A stretch of 64,000 bases of DNA from Prevotella sp. UBA4330 (GCA_002394385.1 DGTS01000021.1:15617-79616), one strand, 5' to 3'. Positions 16,273 through 26,250 are shown, counted from the stretch's first letter. The notes: generated from the letters alone by a model not told the origin. Program-made: numbers and translations.

Positions 16273-16334
16273 CTAAATAGCCTTTTTTACTCACCAAAAT
16301 AGGCTATTTTACTTTCCAATATAGCCTATTTTGG
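16273..16334. repeat. ATAGCCTATTTTAC repeat cluster 1
   Basis: Three copies of a word related to ATATAGCCTATTTTAC, the middle one inverted (AAAATAGGCTATTTTAC). Similar triplets lie at 35399-35460 and 56430-56472. Confidence 0.75.
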
Positions 16335-16389
16335 TATGTGATTGCACATAGAACCCCTCCTCAAATCCCCCCGATGAGGGATGAAGTAA

Positions 16390-17545
16390 TATGTTTGTTC
16401 GTGCCTAATCCGTGCAATTCGTAGTTGTTTTCCTCCGCCAATTATCGTAAATGGAACGTAAATAAACGATAATAATTTTCGTGTTATTCGCGTTAATTGT
16501 CGGAGAATAATCTGTGAAATCGTTCGTTAGAAAAAAATCAAGATAAATACATAGTATTAAAATCAACGTAATCTGCGAAATCTGTGGTTTTTAAGGAAAG
16601 AAATTAGAATAATTCGTATAATTCGTAGTTTTTATGGCACGGATTTCACGGATTAACGCGGATTTATTTCAAGCCCCTCCTCAGTCCCCCCGAGTGCGAA
16701 GTTAAAATCCGTGTAATTCGTGCAATCCGTTGTTTAAGGAAAGAAATTAGAGTAATTCGTATAATTCGTAGTCCCGAAAGTCCTAAAAGTCCGTAGAGCC
16801 AATCAGCAATCCATAGTTTTTAACGCAAATGCCCGTTAATGGGTCGTAAATGACCATTAATAATCTATTATCGTGTTATTCGCGTTAATTGTCGGAGAAT
16901 AATCTGTGAAATCGTTCGTTAGAAAAAAATCAAGATAAATACATAGTATTAAAATCAACGTAATCTGCGAAATCTGTGGTTTTTATTGAAAGAAATTAGA
17001 ATAATTCGCATAATTCGTAGTCCCTAAAAGTCCCGAAAGTCCGTAGAGCCAATCCGTAATCCGTTGTTTTTAACGTAAATGCCCGTTAATGGAACGTAAA
17101 TAACCGATAATAATTAATTTGCGTGTAATTAGCGTTAATTCGCGGATAAATAATAATCCGTGCAATTCGTAGTTGTTTTCCTCCGCCAATTATCGTAAAT
17201 GGAACGTAAATAAACGATAATAATTTTCGTGTTATTCGCGTTAATTGTCGGAGAATAATCTGTGAAATCGTTCGTTAGAAAAAAATCAAGATAAATACAT
17301 AGTATTAAAATCAACGTAATCTGCGAAATCTGTGGTTTTTAAGGAAAGAAATTAGAATAATTAGAATAATTTGTGTAATAACCCCTCCTCTAATCCCCCC
17401 GAGGGGGGAAGAAAAAAATCCGTGTAATCAGTGTAATCCGTGGTTTTGAACCTAAATGCCCGTTAATGGAGCGTAAATAACCGATAATAATCTATTATCG
17501 TGTTATTCGCGTTAATTTGCGGAGAAAAATCGCAGTGTTCGCAGG
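16390..17545 (+). repeat. Left repeat array flanking the large secreted-protein locus
   Basis: Non-coding, 1.15 kb. It contains three copies (about 16412-16640, 16868-17022, 17157-17370) of a unit of about 200 nt with landmarks TCCGCCAATTATCGTAAATG, GTTATTCGCGTTAATTGTCG, AATCGTTCGTTAGAAAAAAA and TACATAGTATTAAAATCAAC. The units are joined by words such as AATTCGTAGT, TCCGTGTAATTCGTG and CCCGTTAATGG. The same units appear in reverse orientation at 21905-22870. No convincing ORF is present. Confidence 0.9.
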
Positions 17546-17666
17546 AGTTTGTTATTTTTTTGTTTTGTGTATCATCTCTTTTATTTTATGTAACTTACGG
17601 TGTATTTTGACACCTATAACAAACAAAAGATTACACCATATATTATAATATTTAAGGAAATTGTGT

Positions 17667-17675
17667 TACTTTTGC
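17667..17675 (+). promoter_or_regulatory. -7 element of the large secreted-protein gene
   Basis: TACTTTTGC fits TAnnTTTG. The leader to the ATG at 17805 would be about 120 nt and contains direct repeats of ACAAAACTTATA (17761-17790). No clear -33 element. Confidence 0.55.
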
Positions 17676-17804
17676 ACCGAAATTACAACTTAAACGACAA
17701 AATGTCACAAAACTGCCCAAAGCACTAACAAAGGATGCTCAAGGTATAACGAAATAGATAACAAAACTTATAACAAAACTTATAACAAATTCTTTAAAAA
17801 CAAA

Positions 17805-20800
17805 ATGAAAAGGTTATTTACTTTATTCGTTTTAGTCACGGCGTTTATAGGGAACGCGATGGCGCAATCGTATGAGCCTAAGTTGGATGAGTCCTACACA
17901 TTTACTGATTATGGGGACAATGCAACTGTTGCGACAATCTCACAGGATGGCATTACCTGTTTAAGAAGTATTGGAAACAGTGGTAATTTAGCTTGCTGGT
18001 ATAGTTGGGCATTTCGATTTGCTCCTGAAGGCATTTCTACTTCCGGTACATGGACAGCATACAATCGTGGATATAAGAATACTTCCGGTCAAAACAAGCA
18101 ATTCAATATTGTTGACTTGCACGATGGAGACTTGTTATACATTGAATATGATCGTGATGATGGTGTAGCTCAGCCTACCTTTAGTTCAAATAATGTGTCT
18201 TTGCAAGTAAGTGGGGCACCTCAAGTTGATAGTGAGGGCAATATTGTTCTTTTGGACGGAAATCATGGAATCACTCGCTCAGAAAAATATTTCTGTGTAG
18301 GTGATGGTACTGTCTCTATTAATTGTGCTTCAGGAACCTATATTCAGAAGATAGAAATTACCTCTTGGAAAAAAGCGAAATATGAAATTACCAGTAATGA
18401 CGGAACATATAAGTTTGAATTTACAGAAGCTGGTGTCCTTACAGATAAACATGCTGCTGTTCCTTTCATGACGATGCAGTTTGGTAGCGACAACAACCTT
18501 ACTTATATAGATCGATATTCAGGTGTCGGTCCGTGTTCAACATCTAAAGCCAGTGATGGAAATACTTACGCTGAATTTAGTGGAGACGGAGATGCTGCTG
18601 TACCCAGCGAAGGAACCTATTATTATTTCTTCCCAGAAGCGGATGGCACATTGGAGATAAATGGTTACTTAGAGCAACAAAACGGAGCCAACGGAAATAT
18701 GTGCTTTGTCGGTAAAAATGCTGATGGTTCAGGTACTTCACTTATACAGAGTAAAGGTGGAACAGGAAAAACGACATTTAATATAGAGGTCGAAAAAGGT
18801 AAACACTATTATCTTTCACGTAATGCCTATAACAGTAATAGTGAGTGGCCCGTTTTCCATCTTCACGATTATACTTTTACTCCTAAAAAGACCAGCTATA
18901 TTGGCCCGTTGAGCTATGTTGTTGACAATGGTTCAGGTGAAAACAGTTCATTCTTGGTTCCAAATACGGCTAATTATGGTTTGCAGACAGTTGCAATTAA
19001 AAACAATGAATATACAAATGGCTTCCTTGGAAATGTAGAGAGTGCAACGGTTAGCGTGGAGAATGGTACTTTGAAGGTGTCGAATGTTGTGTTCAAAACA
19101 ACCAATGAAGGAAAGGCTGCTAATAAAGGAGGTGCAATCTTGGTACGTATGAATCCAAGTGGGACTACAGAAGATGCCATCTTCGTAGTAACTATTGCCT
19201 ATAAGGCAGAAAAATATGCTAATAAGGAAACTAATCAAATTAAAGTTTGGGATTTCTATAGCACACCATTGGCATTAGGCAAGGGAACAGATACTTCTTC
19301 ACAATTGTATAAAGAAACTCACCAGACAACTCCAGATTGGAATTTTGAATATCTGAATCGCTACAAAAATACAGAGCCTGTTTATAAAAGTGTTTATGAT
19401 ATGGAGGGCGACAATGCCGATATGATAGTTGAGACAGAAGGTCTTGTTTTTGATTCTCCCACAAATACAGTATGTATCTATAATGATCTCGATGCAACTA
19501 CGTCTGCCTTCCGTGACCGTTTTGTCGGCTTGTTGGTAGGTGGCAAGCTCACTATTCCTAACCTGAAGAAAGACGACCGTGTCCGTGTTCTTATGTCTCG
19601 TTATGGTGGTACGAGCGATAGTGATGCTAAAGCCGTACTTACTATAGGAAATGGCCGCGATGTCAGTTTGGATAGCGATGGAAAAGAAGGAAGAGGAAAG
19701 AAAATTGATACGCCATACGCGATTGGTGGTTCTTCTTCGAGAATCAGTGGTGGTAATTGTGTTCTCTTTGGTGATTATAACTTCATTGTCGACGAAAATG
19801 GTCCATTCTCCATCACGATGTCGCAAGGTAATCTTTTGAAGATTTATCGCATTGAGATATACAGAAATGATACCCATGTGACGAATAATGATGTGTTACA
19901 GAGTTCTTCCAGTTATGAAGTGCTTTATACCGATAAGAGCACCGAAACAAAAACAATGACATATGTTTTGCATAATCATGGAAAAGGTGAACGCATTAAA
20001 GTCTTGCGCATTGACAATTTGAAGATGTACGACCAGAATGGTAATGCTAAGACGGTAACCTTCACAGAGAATGAACCAGGTAATGCAACAGCCGTGTCAT
20101 ATACACCTCAGATTGGCGATTACGGTTCATACAGAATTATGCTCGGTAATAAGACCCTTGATGGTAGTTATATAACCGATCATGCTGAACGTACCATGGC
20201 TGTTGGTTATCGTGAAACAAAGACTTATCCATATACATGGGATTTCACGGACTTGTACTCGTATGTTAATGATCCGATCGGCCAAGAAAGAGAAGCTTCG
20301 AATCTTGACGAAGAGCATAAAGGCTGGGAGAGTTATCAGGACGCTTGGTGTCTTCGTATTGCTCCACAGAATGAATCAGGCATTTTGTTTGCTAACGGAG
20401 GACAACTCTATGGAGCCATGAAGATGTTCGATGAAACTGCAGGTCTGGGCTTTAAACGTTCTACTGACCAGTTTAACAACATCAAGAAACAGAATAGGAC
20501 CCTTGGTGTGACAAACACCACCCTCAAATTGGACAATCTTGGATATAGTGATAGCAACACAGAGTTCCTCAAGATTGTGGTTCCTCAGGTTGATGATGAT
20601 GCATATATTTATGTAAGAGCAACACCTGTAGCACATGCGACCGTAATTGCAAAGTATTCTACTGATGGCGTGAGCAGCAGTGACTTTACAAAGACACTTG
20701 ATGTTGAAGGTGACAAGGTTTACATCATGAGGAATACCACCAAGCAGGATGTTGAACTCTGGCTGAATGGTGTTGCTATCAAGAAGATTGGTGTGTCAAG

Positions 20801-21560
20801 AGACTTGAAGACTGTAAATGTTAAGGGTTATGCTTCTGAGAGCCGCGCATACAGGATTGATCACTCTCTGACCAATTTCTTCTCTGGTAAAAAGGTGAAA
20901 GCATATGTAGTTCAAGGTGCCGACTATGACAACCGTACTCTTACTTTATTTGATATCGCATCTGACAATGCTTCCATTTTGGCAGCAGAACAAGGTTGTA
21001 TAATCGGCACTAATGATGAGAAACTGGAGATTATAGATGGCGGTTTCCACCTCTTCGCTCCCGATATGCACGATACTGGTAATTACCTCCATGGAACTTA
21101 TGGCAACATGCTAAAGGCAAATGTAGCAACCGAAGGTTTGACATTAGGTATGTTCGTTGGAGAAGATGACGAACTCACCAACTATGCGATGACATATAAG
21201 TATCAGAAACTTAAAGAAGACGGTACTCCTTATGGTGATGTGGTAGAAGGTGACGAGATGTTCTACCGCGTGTCTAACAAGGGCATTAAACTGCATAAGA
21301 ACTCTGCATACCTTCAGTTGCCGACATCAGAGGTTAAGCCAAGTCCATCGAGACCTGCTGGTTGCCCGATGTTCTCATTCATCTTTACAGAACTTGATGA
21401 GGGTGAGACTGTAATTACAGGTATCGAAGAGGCAGGTGTATTGATTGAAGATGAAGAGGCTAATGCTGTATGGTATAACCTTAACGGTCAGAAACTCAAT
21501 GGCAAGCCATCTGCTAGAGGCATCTACATCAGAAACGGCAAGAAAGTGTTCGTGAAATAA
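17805..21560 (+). CDS. Large secreted protein with sorting-type C-terminal tail
   Basis: A 1251-residue protein of unknown function. It begins with a signal peptide (MKRLFTLFVLVTAFIGNAMAQ) and ends with a Bacteroidales sorting-type tail (NAVWYNLNGQKLNGKPSARGI followed by YIRNGKKVFVK), as in cargo of the type IX system or related surface attachment. The middle is built of beta-rich segments with many Thr, Asn, Ser and Gly, e.g. the YTFTDYGDNATVATIS N-terminal region; no catalytic motif was recognised. Base composition is clearly more AT-rich than the housekeeping neighbours. It is followed after 33 nt by a small acidic protein gene and flanked by inverted repeat arrays. A second locus (45.6-48.4 kb) has the same large-small arrangement. 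Confidence 0.85.
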   Translation: MKRLFTLFVLVTAFIGNAMAQSYEPKLDESYTFTDYGDNATVATISQDGITCLRSIGNSGNLACWYSWAFRFAPEGISTSGTWTAYNRGYKNTSGQNKQFNIVDLHDGDLLYIEYDRDDGVAQPTFSSNNVSLQVSGAPQVDSEGNIVLLDGNHGITRSEKYFCVGDGTVSINCASGTYIQKIEITSWKKAKYEITSNDGTYKFEFTEAGVLTDKHAAVPFMTMQFGSDNNLTYIDRYSGVGPCSTSKASDGNTYAEFSGDGDAAVPSEGTYYYFFPEADGTLEINGYLEQQNGANGNMCFVGKNADGSGTSLIQSKGGTGKTTFNIEVEKGKHYYLSRNAYNSNSEWPVFHLHDYTFTPKKTSYIGPLSYVVDNGSGENSSFLVPNTANYGLQTVAIKNNEYTNGFLGNVESATVSVENGTLKVSNVVFKTTNEGKAANKGGAILVRMNPSGTTEDAIFVVTIAYKAEKYANKETNQIKVWDFYSTPLALGKGTDTSSQLYKETHQTTPDWNFEYLNRYKNTEPVYKSVYDMEGDNADMIVETEGLVFDSPTNTVCIYNDLDATTSAFRDRFVGLLVGGKLTIPNLKKDDRVRVLMSRYGGTSDSDAKAVLTIGNGRDVSLDSDGKEGRGKKIDTPYAIGGSSSRISGGNCVLFGDYNFIVDENGPFSITMSQGNLLKIYRIEIYRNDTHVTNNDVLQSSSSYEVLYTDKSTETKTMTYVLHNHGKGERIKVLRIDNLKMYDQNGNAKTVTFTENEPGNATAVSYTPQIGDYGSYRIMLGNKTLDGSYITDHAERTMAVGYRETKTYPYTWDFTDLYSYVNDPIGQEREASNLDEEHKGWESYQDAWCLRIAPQNESGILFANGGQLYGAMKMFDETAGLGFKRSTDQFNNIKKQNRTLGVTNTTLKLDNLGYSDSNTEFLKIVVPQVDDDAYIYVRATPVAHATVIAKYSTDGVSSSDFTKTLDVEGDKVYIMRNTTKQDVELWLNGVAIKKIGVSRDLKTVNVKGYASESRAYRIDHSLTNFFSGKKVKAYVVQGADYDNRTLTLFDIASDNASILAAEQGCIIGTNDEKLEIIDGGFHLFAPDMHDTGNYLHGTYGNMLKANVATEGLTLGMFVGEDDELTNYAMTYKYQKLKEDGTPYGDVVEGDEMFYRVSNKGIKLHKNSAYLQLPTSEVKPSPSRPAGCPMFSFIFTELDEGETVITGIEEAGVLIEDEEANAVWYNLNGQKLNGKPSARGIYIRNGKKVFVK

Positions 21561-21593
21561 CCAAAGGAATAAAGATAAAAAGATAATAAGACA

Positions 21594-21821
21594 ATGAAAA
21601 AGATATATATCATTCCAGAGACACACATGGTTAACCTCAACCTCATCTCTTCTGTGCTTGGAGGTGAGCCAGGCATGGGAAAATGGAGCGACGGAGCAGC
21701 AGGCGAACCAGACCCTGATAAACCTAACGGCCCTGGTTTTGCTGATGCAAAGGGTAATGATGAGGTTGTTGACGACGACCTGGGTTATTCACCTATGCAC
21801 ACAGACTGGAGCACAGAATAG
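21594..21821 (+). CDS. Small acidic protein paired with the large secreted protein
   Basis: 75 residues, beginning MKKIYIIPETHMVNLNLISS and rich in Asp, Gly, Pro and Glu afterwards (VLGGEPGMGKWSDGAAGEPD). The N-terminal stretch ends in a Gly-Gly (LISSVLGG), which resembles a double-glycine leader site; the remainder would be an acidic peptide of about 51 residues. It lies 33 nt downstream of the large secreted-protein gene and before a terminator, so both are probably cotranscribed. The minus-strand gene at 45611-45817 is similar in start (MKKKYQRPE), size, acidity and position. Function unknown. Confidence 0.75.
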   Translation: MKKIYIIPETHMVNLNLISSVLGGEPGMGKWSDGAAGEPDPDKPNGPGFADAKGNDEVVDDDLGYSPMHTDWSTE

Positions 21822-21855
21822 TGATTGACGATTAATCATAATACCATAATTTAAA

Positions 21856-21890
21856 AGAAGGGCATCGGGAATAATTCTCGGTGCCCTTCT
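21856..21890 (+). terminator. Intrinsic terminator after the two-gene locus
   Basis: AGAAGGGCA...TGCCCTTCT stem with inner GGGAATAATTCTC pairs, followed by TCTGTTCT. It lies 35 nt after the stop of the small acidic gene. Confidence 0.75.
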
Positions 21891-21904
21891 TCTGTTCTAT
21901 GGTT

Positions 21905-22875
21905 TATTTGTCCTGCGGACTGAGGATTTAACGGATTGGCTCTACGGACTTTTAAGGACTACGAATTATACGAATTATTCTAATTTCTTTCAATAAAAAC
22001 CACAGATTGCTGATTGGCTCTACGGACTTTCGGGACTTTTAGGGACTACGAATTATGCGAATTATTCTAATTTCTTTCCTTAAAAACCACAGATTTCGCA
22101 GATTACGTTGATTTTAATACTATGTATTTATCTTGATTTTTTTCTAACGAACGATTTCACAGATTATTCTCCGACAATTAACGCGAATAACACGAAAATT
22201 ATTATCGTTTATTTACGTTCCATTTACGATAATTGGCGGAGGAAAACAACTACGAATTGCACGGATTATTATTTATCCGCGAATTAACGCTAATTACACG
22301 ATAATAAATTATTAATGGTCATTTACGACCCATTTACGGGTATTTACGTTAAAAAACTACGAATTAAACGTATTATTCTAATTTCTTTCCTTCAAAAAAC
22401 CACAGATTACGCGGATTACGTTGATTTTTAAACTATGTATTTATCCTGATTTTTTTCTAACGAACGATTTCACAGATTATTCTCCGACAATTAACGCGAA
22501 TAACACGAAAATTATTATCGTTTATTTACGTTCCATTTACGATAATTGGCGGAGGAAAACAACTACGAATTGCACGGATTATTATTTATCCGCAAATTAA
22601 CGCGAATAACACGATAATAGATTATTAATGGTCATTTACGCTCCATTAACGGGCATTTACGTTAAAAACTACGGATTGCTGATTGGCTCTACGGACTTTC
22701 GGGACTTTCGGGACTACGAATTATGCGAATTATTCTAATTTCTCTCCTTAAACAACGGATTAAACTGTGTTTTTTTCTCCGCGAATTAACGCTAATTACA
22801 CGCAAATAAATAATTATCGGTTATTTACGTTCCATTAACGGGCATTTGCGTTAAAAACTACGGATTAATTAACTC
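21905..22875 (-). repeat. Right repeat array, inverted relative to the left one
   Basis: Non-coding, about 1 kb. It contains two copies (about 22060-22270 and 22378-22580) of the unit found at 16412-17370, in reverse complement (TTGATTTTAATACTATG, CGACAATTAACGCGAATAAC, CATTTACGATAATTGGCGGA), plus the word ACGAATTATTCTAATTTC. The first copy appears identical over about 190 nt to the left-hand copies. Together with the left array it forms a large inverted repeat around the locus. Confidence 0.9.
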
Positions 22876-22897
22876 CGACACCTTAACGTCTTTAAAC

Positions 22898-23362
22898 TTA
22901 AGGCATGTCACCCGACCATCCATGACCTAGATCCCAGTGCTCATCATAGACGAACTCGAAATATGGCAATGAGAATTCTTGCTCTATGAGAGTTGTTAAT
23001 TCTTCCTGTATCGGCTCTGCCCAATGTCCCACAAGGACAATAAACTTGTCGATGTTCCAAGCCACACGCCCCCTCGGAATCTGGGTGTAATCGCCTTTGA
23101 ATTTCGTATTCTCGTGCTTTGCCTGTGCACGGAAATACTCTTTCGCCCACACTTGCCTATGAAGATGGGGATAGTTGATGAAAGGAAGCCCTTTCTCTGC
23201 GGCATCTTCCACCATCCTGGGAGTAAGTTCTTTCTTACAAACACCGAAGAAAGACTTATCGTTCACATCATACCAGAAAATTCCGACACAAGGCATCTGT
23301 TCGTCATATTGCCTCATGTCTTCCATCTGTGCCTGATGCTCCGATTCATTGAGTTGTGTCAT
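22898..23362 (-). CDS. Hypothetical protein
   Basis: A 154-residue soluble protein I do not recognise with certainty. It has a conserved-looking core (CVGIFWYDVNDKSFFGVCKKEL, IPRGRVAWNIDKFIVLVGHW) and a C-terminus rich in aromatic and acidic residues (FEFVYDEHWDLGHGWSG). No signal peptide or membrane segment. A consensus promoter precedes it, so it is expressed as a single gene. The base composition resembles the core genome. It sits immediately inside the right repeat array. Confidence 0.75.
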   Translation of the reverse strand: MTQLNESEHQAQMEDMRQYDEQMPCVGIFWYDVNDKSFFGVCKKELTPRMVEDAAEKGLPFINYPHLHRQVWAKEYFRAQAKHENTKFKGDYTQIPRGRVAWNIDKFIVLVGHWAEPIQEELTTLIEQEFSLPYFEFVYDEHWDLGHGWSGDMP

Positions 23363-23381
23363 ATTATTAATGTCTTACGAT

Positions 23382-23413
23382 GCAAAGATAAACAATCTTT
23401 CTCAATAAACAAA
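23382..23413 (-). promoter_or_regulatory. Promoter of the 22898-23362 gene
   Basis: On the minus strand TTTG (23413-23410), exactly 19 nt, TATCTTTGC (23390-23382): perfect consensus. The leader is about 12-15 nt. Confidence 0.85.
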
Positions 23414-23479
23414 ATTACGAGAAGGAATCTGTGCAATCCCTGTAATCCGTTGTTCAAGGAAAATAATTAGAATAATTCG

Positions 23480-23710
23480 CTTAATTCGTAGTTCCTTAAG
23501 TCCCATAAGTCCGTAGAGACAATCCGTGAAATTCGTTTAATTCGTAGTCCCTAATCCCATAAGTCCGTAGAGACAATTCGTGAAATTCGTTTAATTCGTA
23601 GTCCCTTATAGTCCCCTAAGTCCGTAGAGACAATCCGTGAAATTCGTTTAATTCGTAGTCCCTATATCCCATAAGTCCGTAGAGACAATCCGAGTAATTC
23701 GTAGTCCAGG
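23480..23710. repeat. Tandem repeat of 54-57 nt, four copies
   Basis: Unit: TTAATTCGTAGTCCC, then TAAGTCCGTAGAGACAATCC and GTGAAATTCG, repeated four times with lengths of 54 to 57 nt. It lies between manA and the hypothetical gene (353 nt gap) and shares words with the large arrays at 16.4-17.5 and 21.9-22.9 kb. No spacer-like unique sequence, so not CRISPR. Confidence 0.8.
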
Positions 23711-23715
23711 AGGAA

Positions 23716-24678
23716 TTAGACGTACGTTTCAAGGAATTTCACTGTGCCTTCTACCCTAACGGTGTTCGCGCAGGCAGGGATGAGCACTGTCTCACCAGCG
23801 ATGAACGAATATTTGTTGCCCTGTTCGTCAGTAATGCTGCCTTCTCCCTTCACTGCAATGAGGATAACGAAGGAGTCGAGTTCGGAGTAGTCTAGTGTCA
23901 TTGGCTCGTCAAGGTCATAGACAGCGGTGCTGAAATAGGGGCATGAAACGAGTGGCACTCCCTGGTTCTTGCGAGGATGATACTCCGTGCGGTAGTTTTT
24001 CTCCACAGTATAGTTGATGCTCTCTGCCGCCTCGCGGGTGTGCAATTCACGGTAGTTGCCGTCCTTGTCCTTACGCTTGAAGTCGTAGATGCGGTAGGTG
24101 ACATCGCTTGTCTGCTGTATCTCTGCCACGAAGCAGCCAGCACCAATGGCGTGGATGCGTCCGGCAGGCAGGAAGAAGACATCATCCTCGTGCACTTCGT
24201 ATTGAGCGAGAGCATCGCAGATGGTGTCGTTCTTCACCATTTCCTTATATTGCTCGGGTGTTATCTGCTTCTTCAGTCCGCAGTAGAGTTTTGCCCCCGG
24301 CTCCGATGGCAGTGCATACCACATCTCTGTCTTGCCGCGCGGCTTGCCCTGACGATGGGCTATCTCGTCGGTGGGATGCACCTGGATGGAGAGGTCTTGA
24401 CGCGCGTCGATGAATTTTATAAGCAGCGGGAACTCGTCGCCGAAGCGCTGGTAGTTTTCCTTGCCCACAAGGTTTTCCTTCATCTCGGCAACAACCTCGT
24501 TGAGTCGTTTGCCCTTCATGGGGCCAGCGTTGACGACTGTCTCGTTGTCTTTCACTCCAGATATTTCCCAACTCTCGCCCACGTTTTGCAGATGGGAGTT
24601 CATTCTTTGGAATGGAATTATCTTGTCTCCTCCCCAGAGGGTTTGTTTAAGCAGAGGTTCAAATTTTATTAGCAGCAT
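23716..24678 (-). CDS. manA: Mannose-6-phosphate isomerase, class I
   Basis: The 320-residue zinc enzyme interconverts mannose-6-phosphate and fructose-6-phosphate. Visible motifs: N-terminal LKQTLWGGDKI, the zinc-ligand block IQVHPTDEIAHRQGKPRGKTEMWY (Gln, His, Glu), and LPAGRIHAIGAGCFVAEIQQTSDVTYR (His ligand). The length is that of the short Bacillus-like class I enzymes. Single gene; the region to trkH contains only word repeats. It probably serves mannose use and nucleotide-sugar synthesis. Confidence 0.94.
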   Translation of the reverse strand: MLLIKFEPLLKQTLWGGDKIIPFQRMNSHLQNVGESWEISGVKDNETVVNAGPMKGKRLNEVVAEMKENLVGKENYQRFGDEFPLLIKFIDARQDLSIQVHPTDEIAHRQGKPRGKTEMWYALPSEPGAKLYCGLKKQITPEQYKEMVKNDTICDALAQYEVHEDDVFFLPAGRIHAIGAGCFVAEIQQTSDVTYRIYDFKRKDKDGNYRELHTREAAESINYTVEKNYRTEYHPRKNQGVPLVSCPYFSTAVYDLDEPMTLDYSELDSFVILIAVKGEGSITDEQGNKYSFIAGETVLIPACANTVRVEGTVKFLETYV

Positions 24679-24792
24679 ATTAGAATTACGAATGTTGAGT
24701 TACAAATGTTAAGTTGTCGCTTGCGCGATTATCTATTTCTTGAATTACGAATGTTGTATTTCGGGTTGCCATTTGCACGATTATCCATTGTT
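24679..24792. repeat. Duplicated word segment between manA and trkH
   Basis: AATTACGAATGTTGAGTT and AATTACGAATGTTGTATTTC, each followed by TTGC.CGATTATC.ATT, form two diverged copies of a unit of about 55 nt. No gene. Confidence 0.6.
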
Positions 24793-26250
24793 TTAGTTGT
24801 CTTTCCAGAATGCGGAGGTGAAGAGGACGACGACAGTGGTTATCTCAAGACGTCCCATCAGCATGAGGGCAGACAAGAGCCACTTCACGATGTCGGGCAG
24901 GATGCTCCACGACATTGTGGGGCCTATCTCGAGTCCGAGCGTCGGACCCACATTGCTTGCACAACTGAGTGCTATGGTTATCGAGTTGGTGCTATCGACT
25001 CCTGCGATTATCATTATGAAGTAAGACAGGAGGCACAACAGCATGTACAGCACGAAGAAAGTGAGCACCGACACCTGTGCACCGTATGGTATGATGCGGT
25101 CGTTAACCCTTACGGGCAAGACGGCGCGGGGATGTATCACTCGTTTGAGTTCGTTGAAGAGTACCTTGAGCACCATCACTCCCCTGACGCACTTGAAACC
25201 TCCGCTGGTGCTGCCAGCACATCCTCCGAAGAACATGCAGACGGAGAGTATCACCCATGTGATGTGAGGCCACTTGCCTGCATCATCGTTGAAAATGCCT
25301 GTGGTGGTGATGAACGACACCACCTGGAACAGCGAGTAGCGGAAAGCATCATGGAATCCGTATTCGGAATTGCGCAAGAGTATTATGGTTATCGCCACGG
25401 TGGCAACAACTATCAGCGCTATATAGAGCCGCAGTTCGAGGTTCTTGAAGAATGCCCTTATCTTTGCCTTGAAGAACATGGCATAAAGCAGGGCAAAACT
25501 GATGCCTGAAAGGAACATGAACGTGATGGCGGTGTAGTCTATCGCCACAGAATGGAAATAGCCTGTAGAGGCATCGTGGGTGGAGAATCCTCCTGTGGCG
25601 GTGATTGTCATAGAATAGTTGATGCAGTCGAAGACATCCATTCCCGACAAGAAGAAGCAGAGAGCGCAACCGATGGTAAGCAGGGTGTAAATGCTCCAAA
25701 TCCACTTCGCGGTGGTCTTCAGTCGCGGGTGCATCTTGGCACGTATCGGTCCTGTAGCCTCGGCAGAGAACACACGCATGTTACCGCCGACAAGCGACGG
25801 AATGATGGCTATGGTGAAGAACACTATTCCCAAGCCGCCAATCCACTGAGTGAGCGACCGCCAGAACTTGAGCGCATGTGGCAGACTCTCGACGTTGTCG
25901 ATGACGCTGGCTCCTGTGGTCGAAAAACCCGACATCGTCTCGAAATAAGCATCGGTGAAATGAGGCAGATGACCCGTGATGTAGAACGGCAGAGCCCCGA
26001 AGAAACTGAACACCACCCACACCAGCGTCACCAGCAGATAAGCATCGCGGCGACCGAGAGTGTTGTTGGCATTAATACCCATGTAGCGGAACAACAGCGC
26101 TGCGCCGACAGTGATGATTGTTGAGAAGAGGAAACCCATTGAGTCGGTCTCGCTATATGCAAATGCCATAGCGACACACACTGCCATGAGGAATGCCTCG
26201 ATGTAAAGCAGTTGCCCAATGATTTTATATATAATCTTCAGGTTTATCAT
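24793..26250 (-). CDS. trkH: Potassium uptake protein TrkH
   Basis: The 485-residue ion-translocating subunit with about ten membrane helices. The four selectivity-filter loops of the Trk/Ktr family are visible, e.g. FETMSGFSTTGASV, TATGGFSTHDAST, FITTTGIFNDDA and ASNVGPTLGLEIG. The ATG overlaps the trkA stop (26247-26250), so the two are translationally coupled. With TrkA it takes up K+ driven by the membrane potential or proton gradient. Confidence 0.94.
   Translation of the reverse strand: MINLKIIYKIIGQLLYIEAFLMAVCVAMAFAYSETDSMGFLFSTIITVGAALLFRYMGINANNTLGRRDAYLLVTLVWVVFSFFGALPFYITGHLPHFTDAYFETMSGFSTTGASVIDNVESLPHALKFWRSLTQWIGGLGIVFFTIAIIPSLVGGNMRVFSAEATGPIRAKMHPRLKTTAKWIWSIYTLLTIGCALCFFLSGMDVFDCINYSMTITATGGFSTHDASTGYFHSVAIDYTAITFMFLSGISFALLYAMFFKAKIRAFFKNLELRLYIALIVVATVAITIILLRNSEYGFHDAFRYSLFQVVSFITTTGIFNDDAGKWPHITWVILSVCMFFGGCAGSTSGGFKCVRGVMVLKVLFNELKRVIHPRAVLPVRVNDRIIPYGAQVSVLTFFVLYMLLCLLSYFIMIIAGVDSTNSITIALSCASNVGPTLGLEIGPTMSWSILPDIVKWLLSALMLMGRLEITTVVVLFTSAFWKDN

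Noticed and set aside
16390..22875. Composite transposon
   Set aside because: The flanking arrays encode no transposase and no target duplication is evident; described as repeat arrays instead.
23480..23710. CRISPR array
   Set aside because: Units of 54-57 nt are homogeneous throughout, without unique spacers or cas genes.
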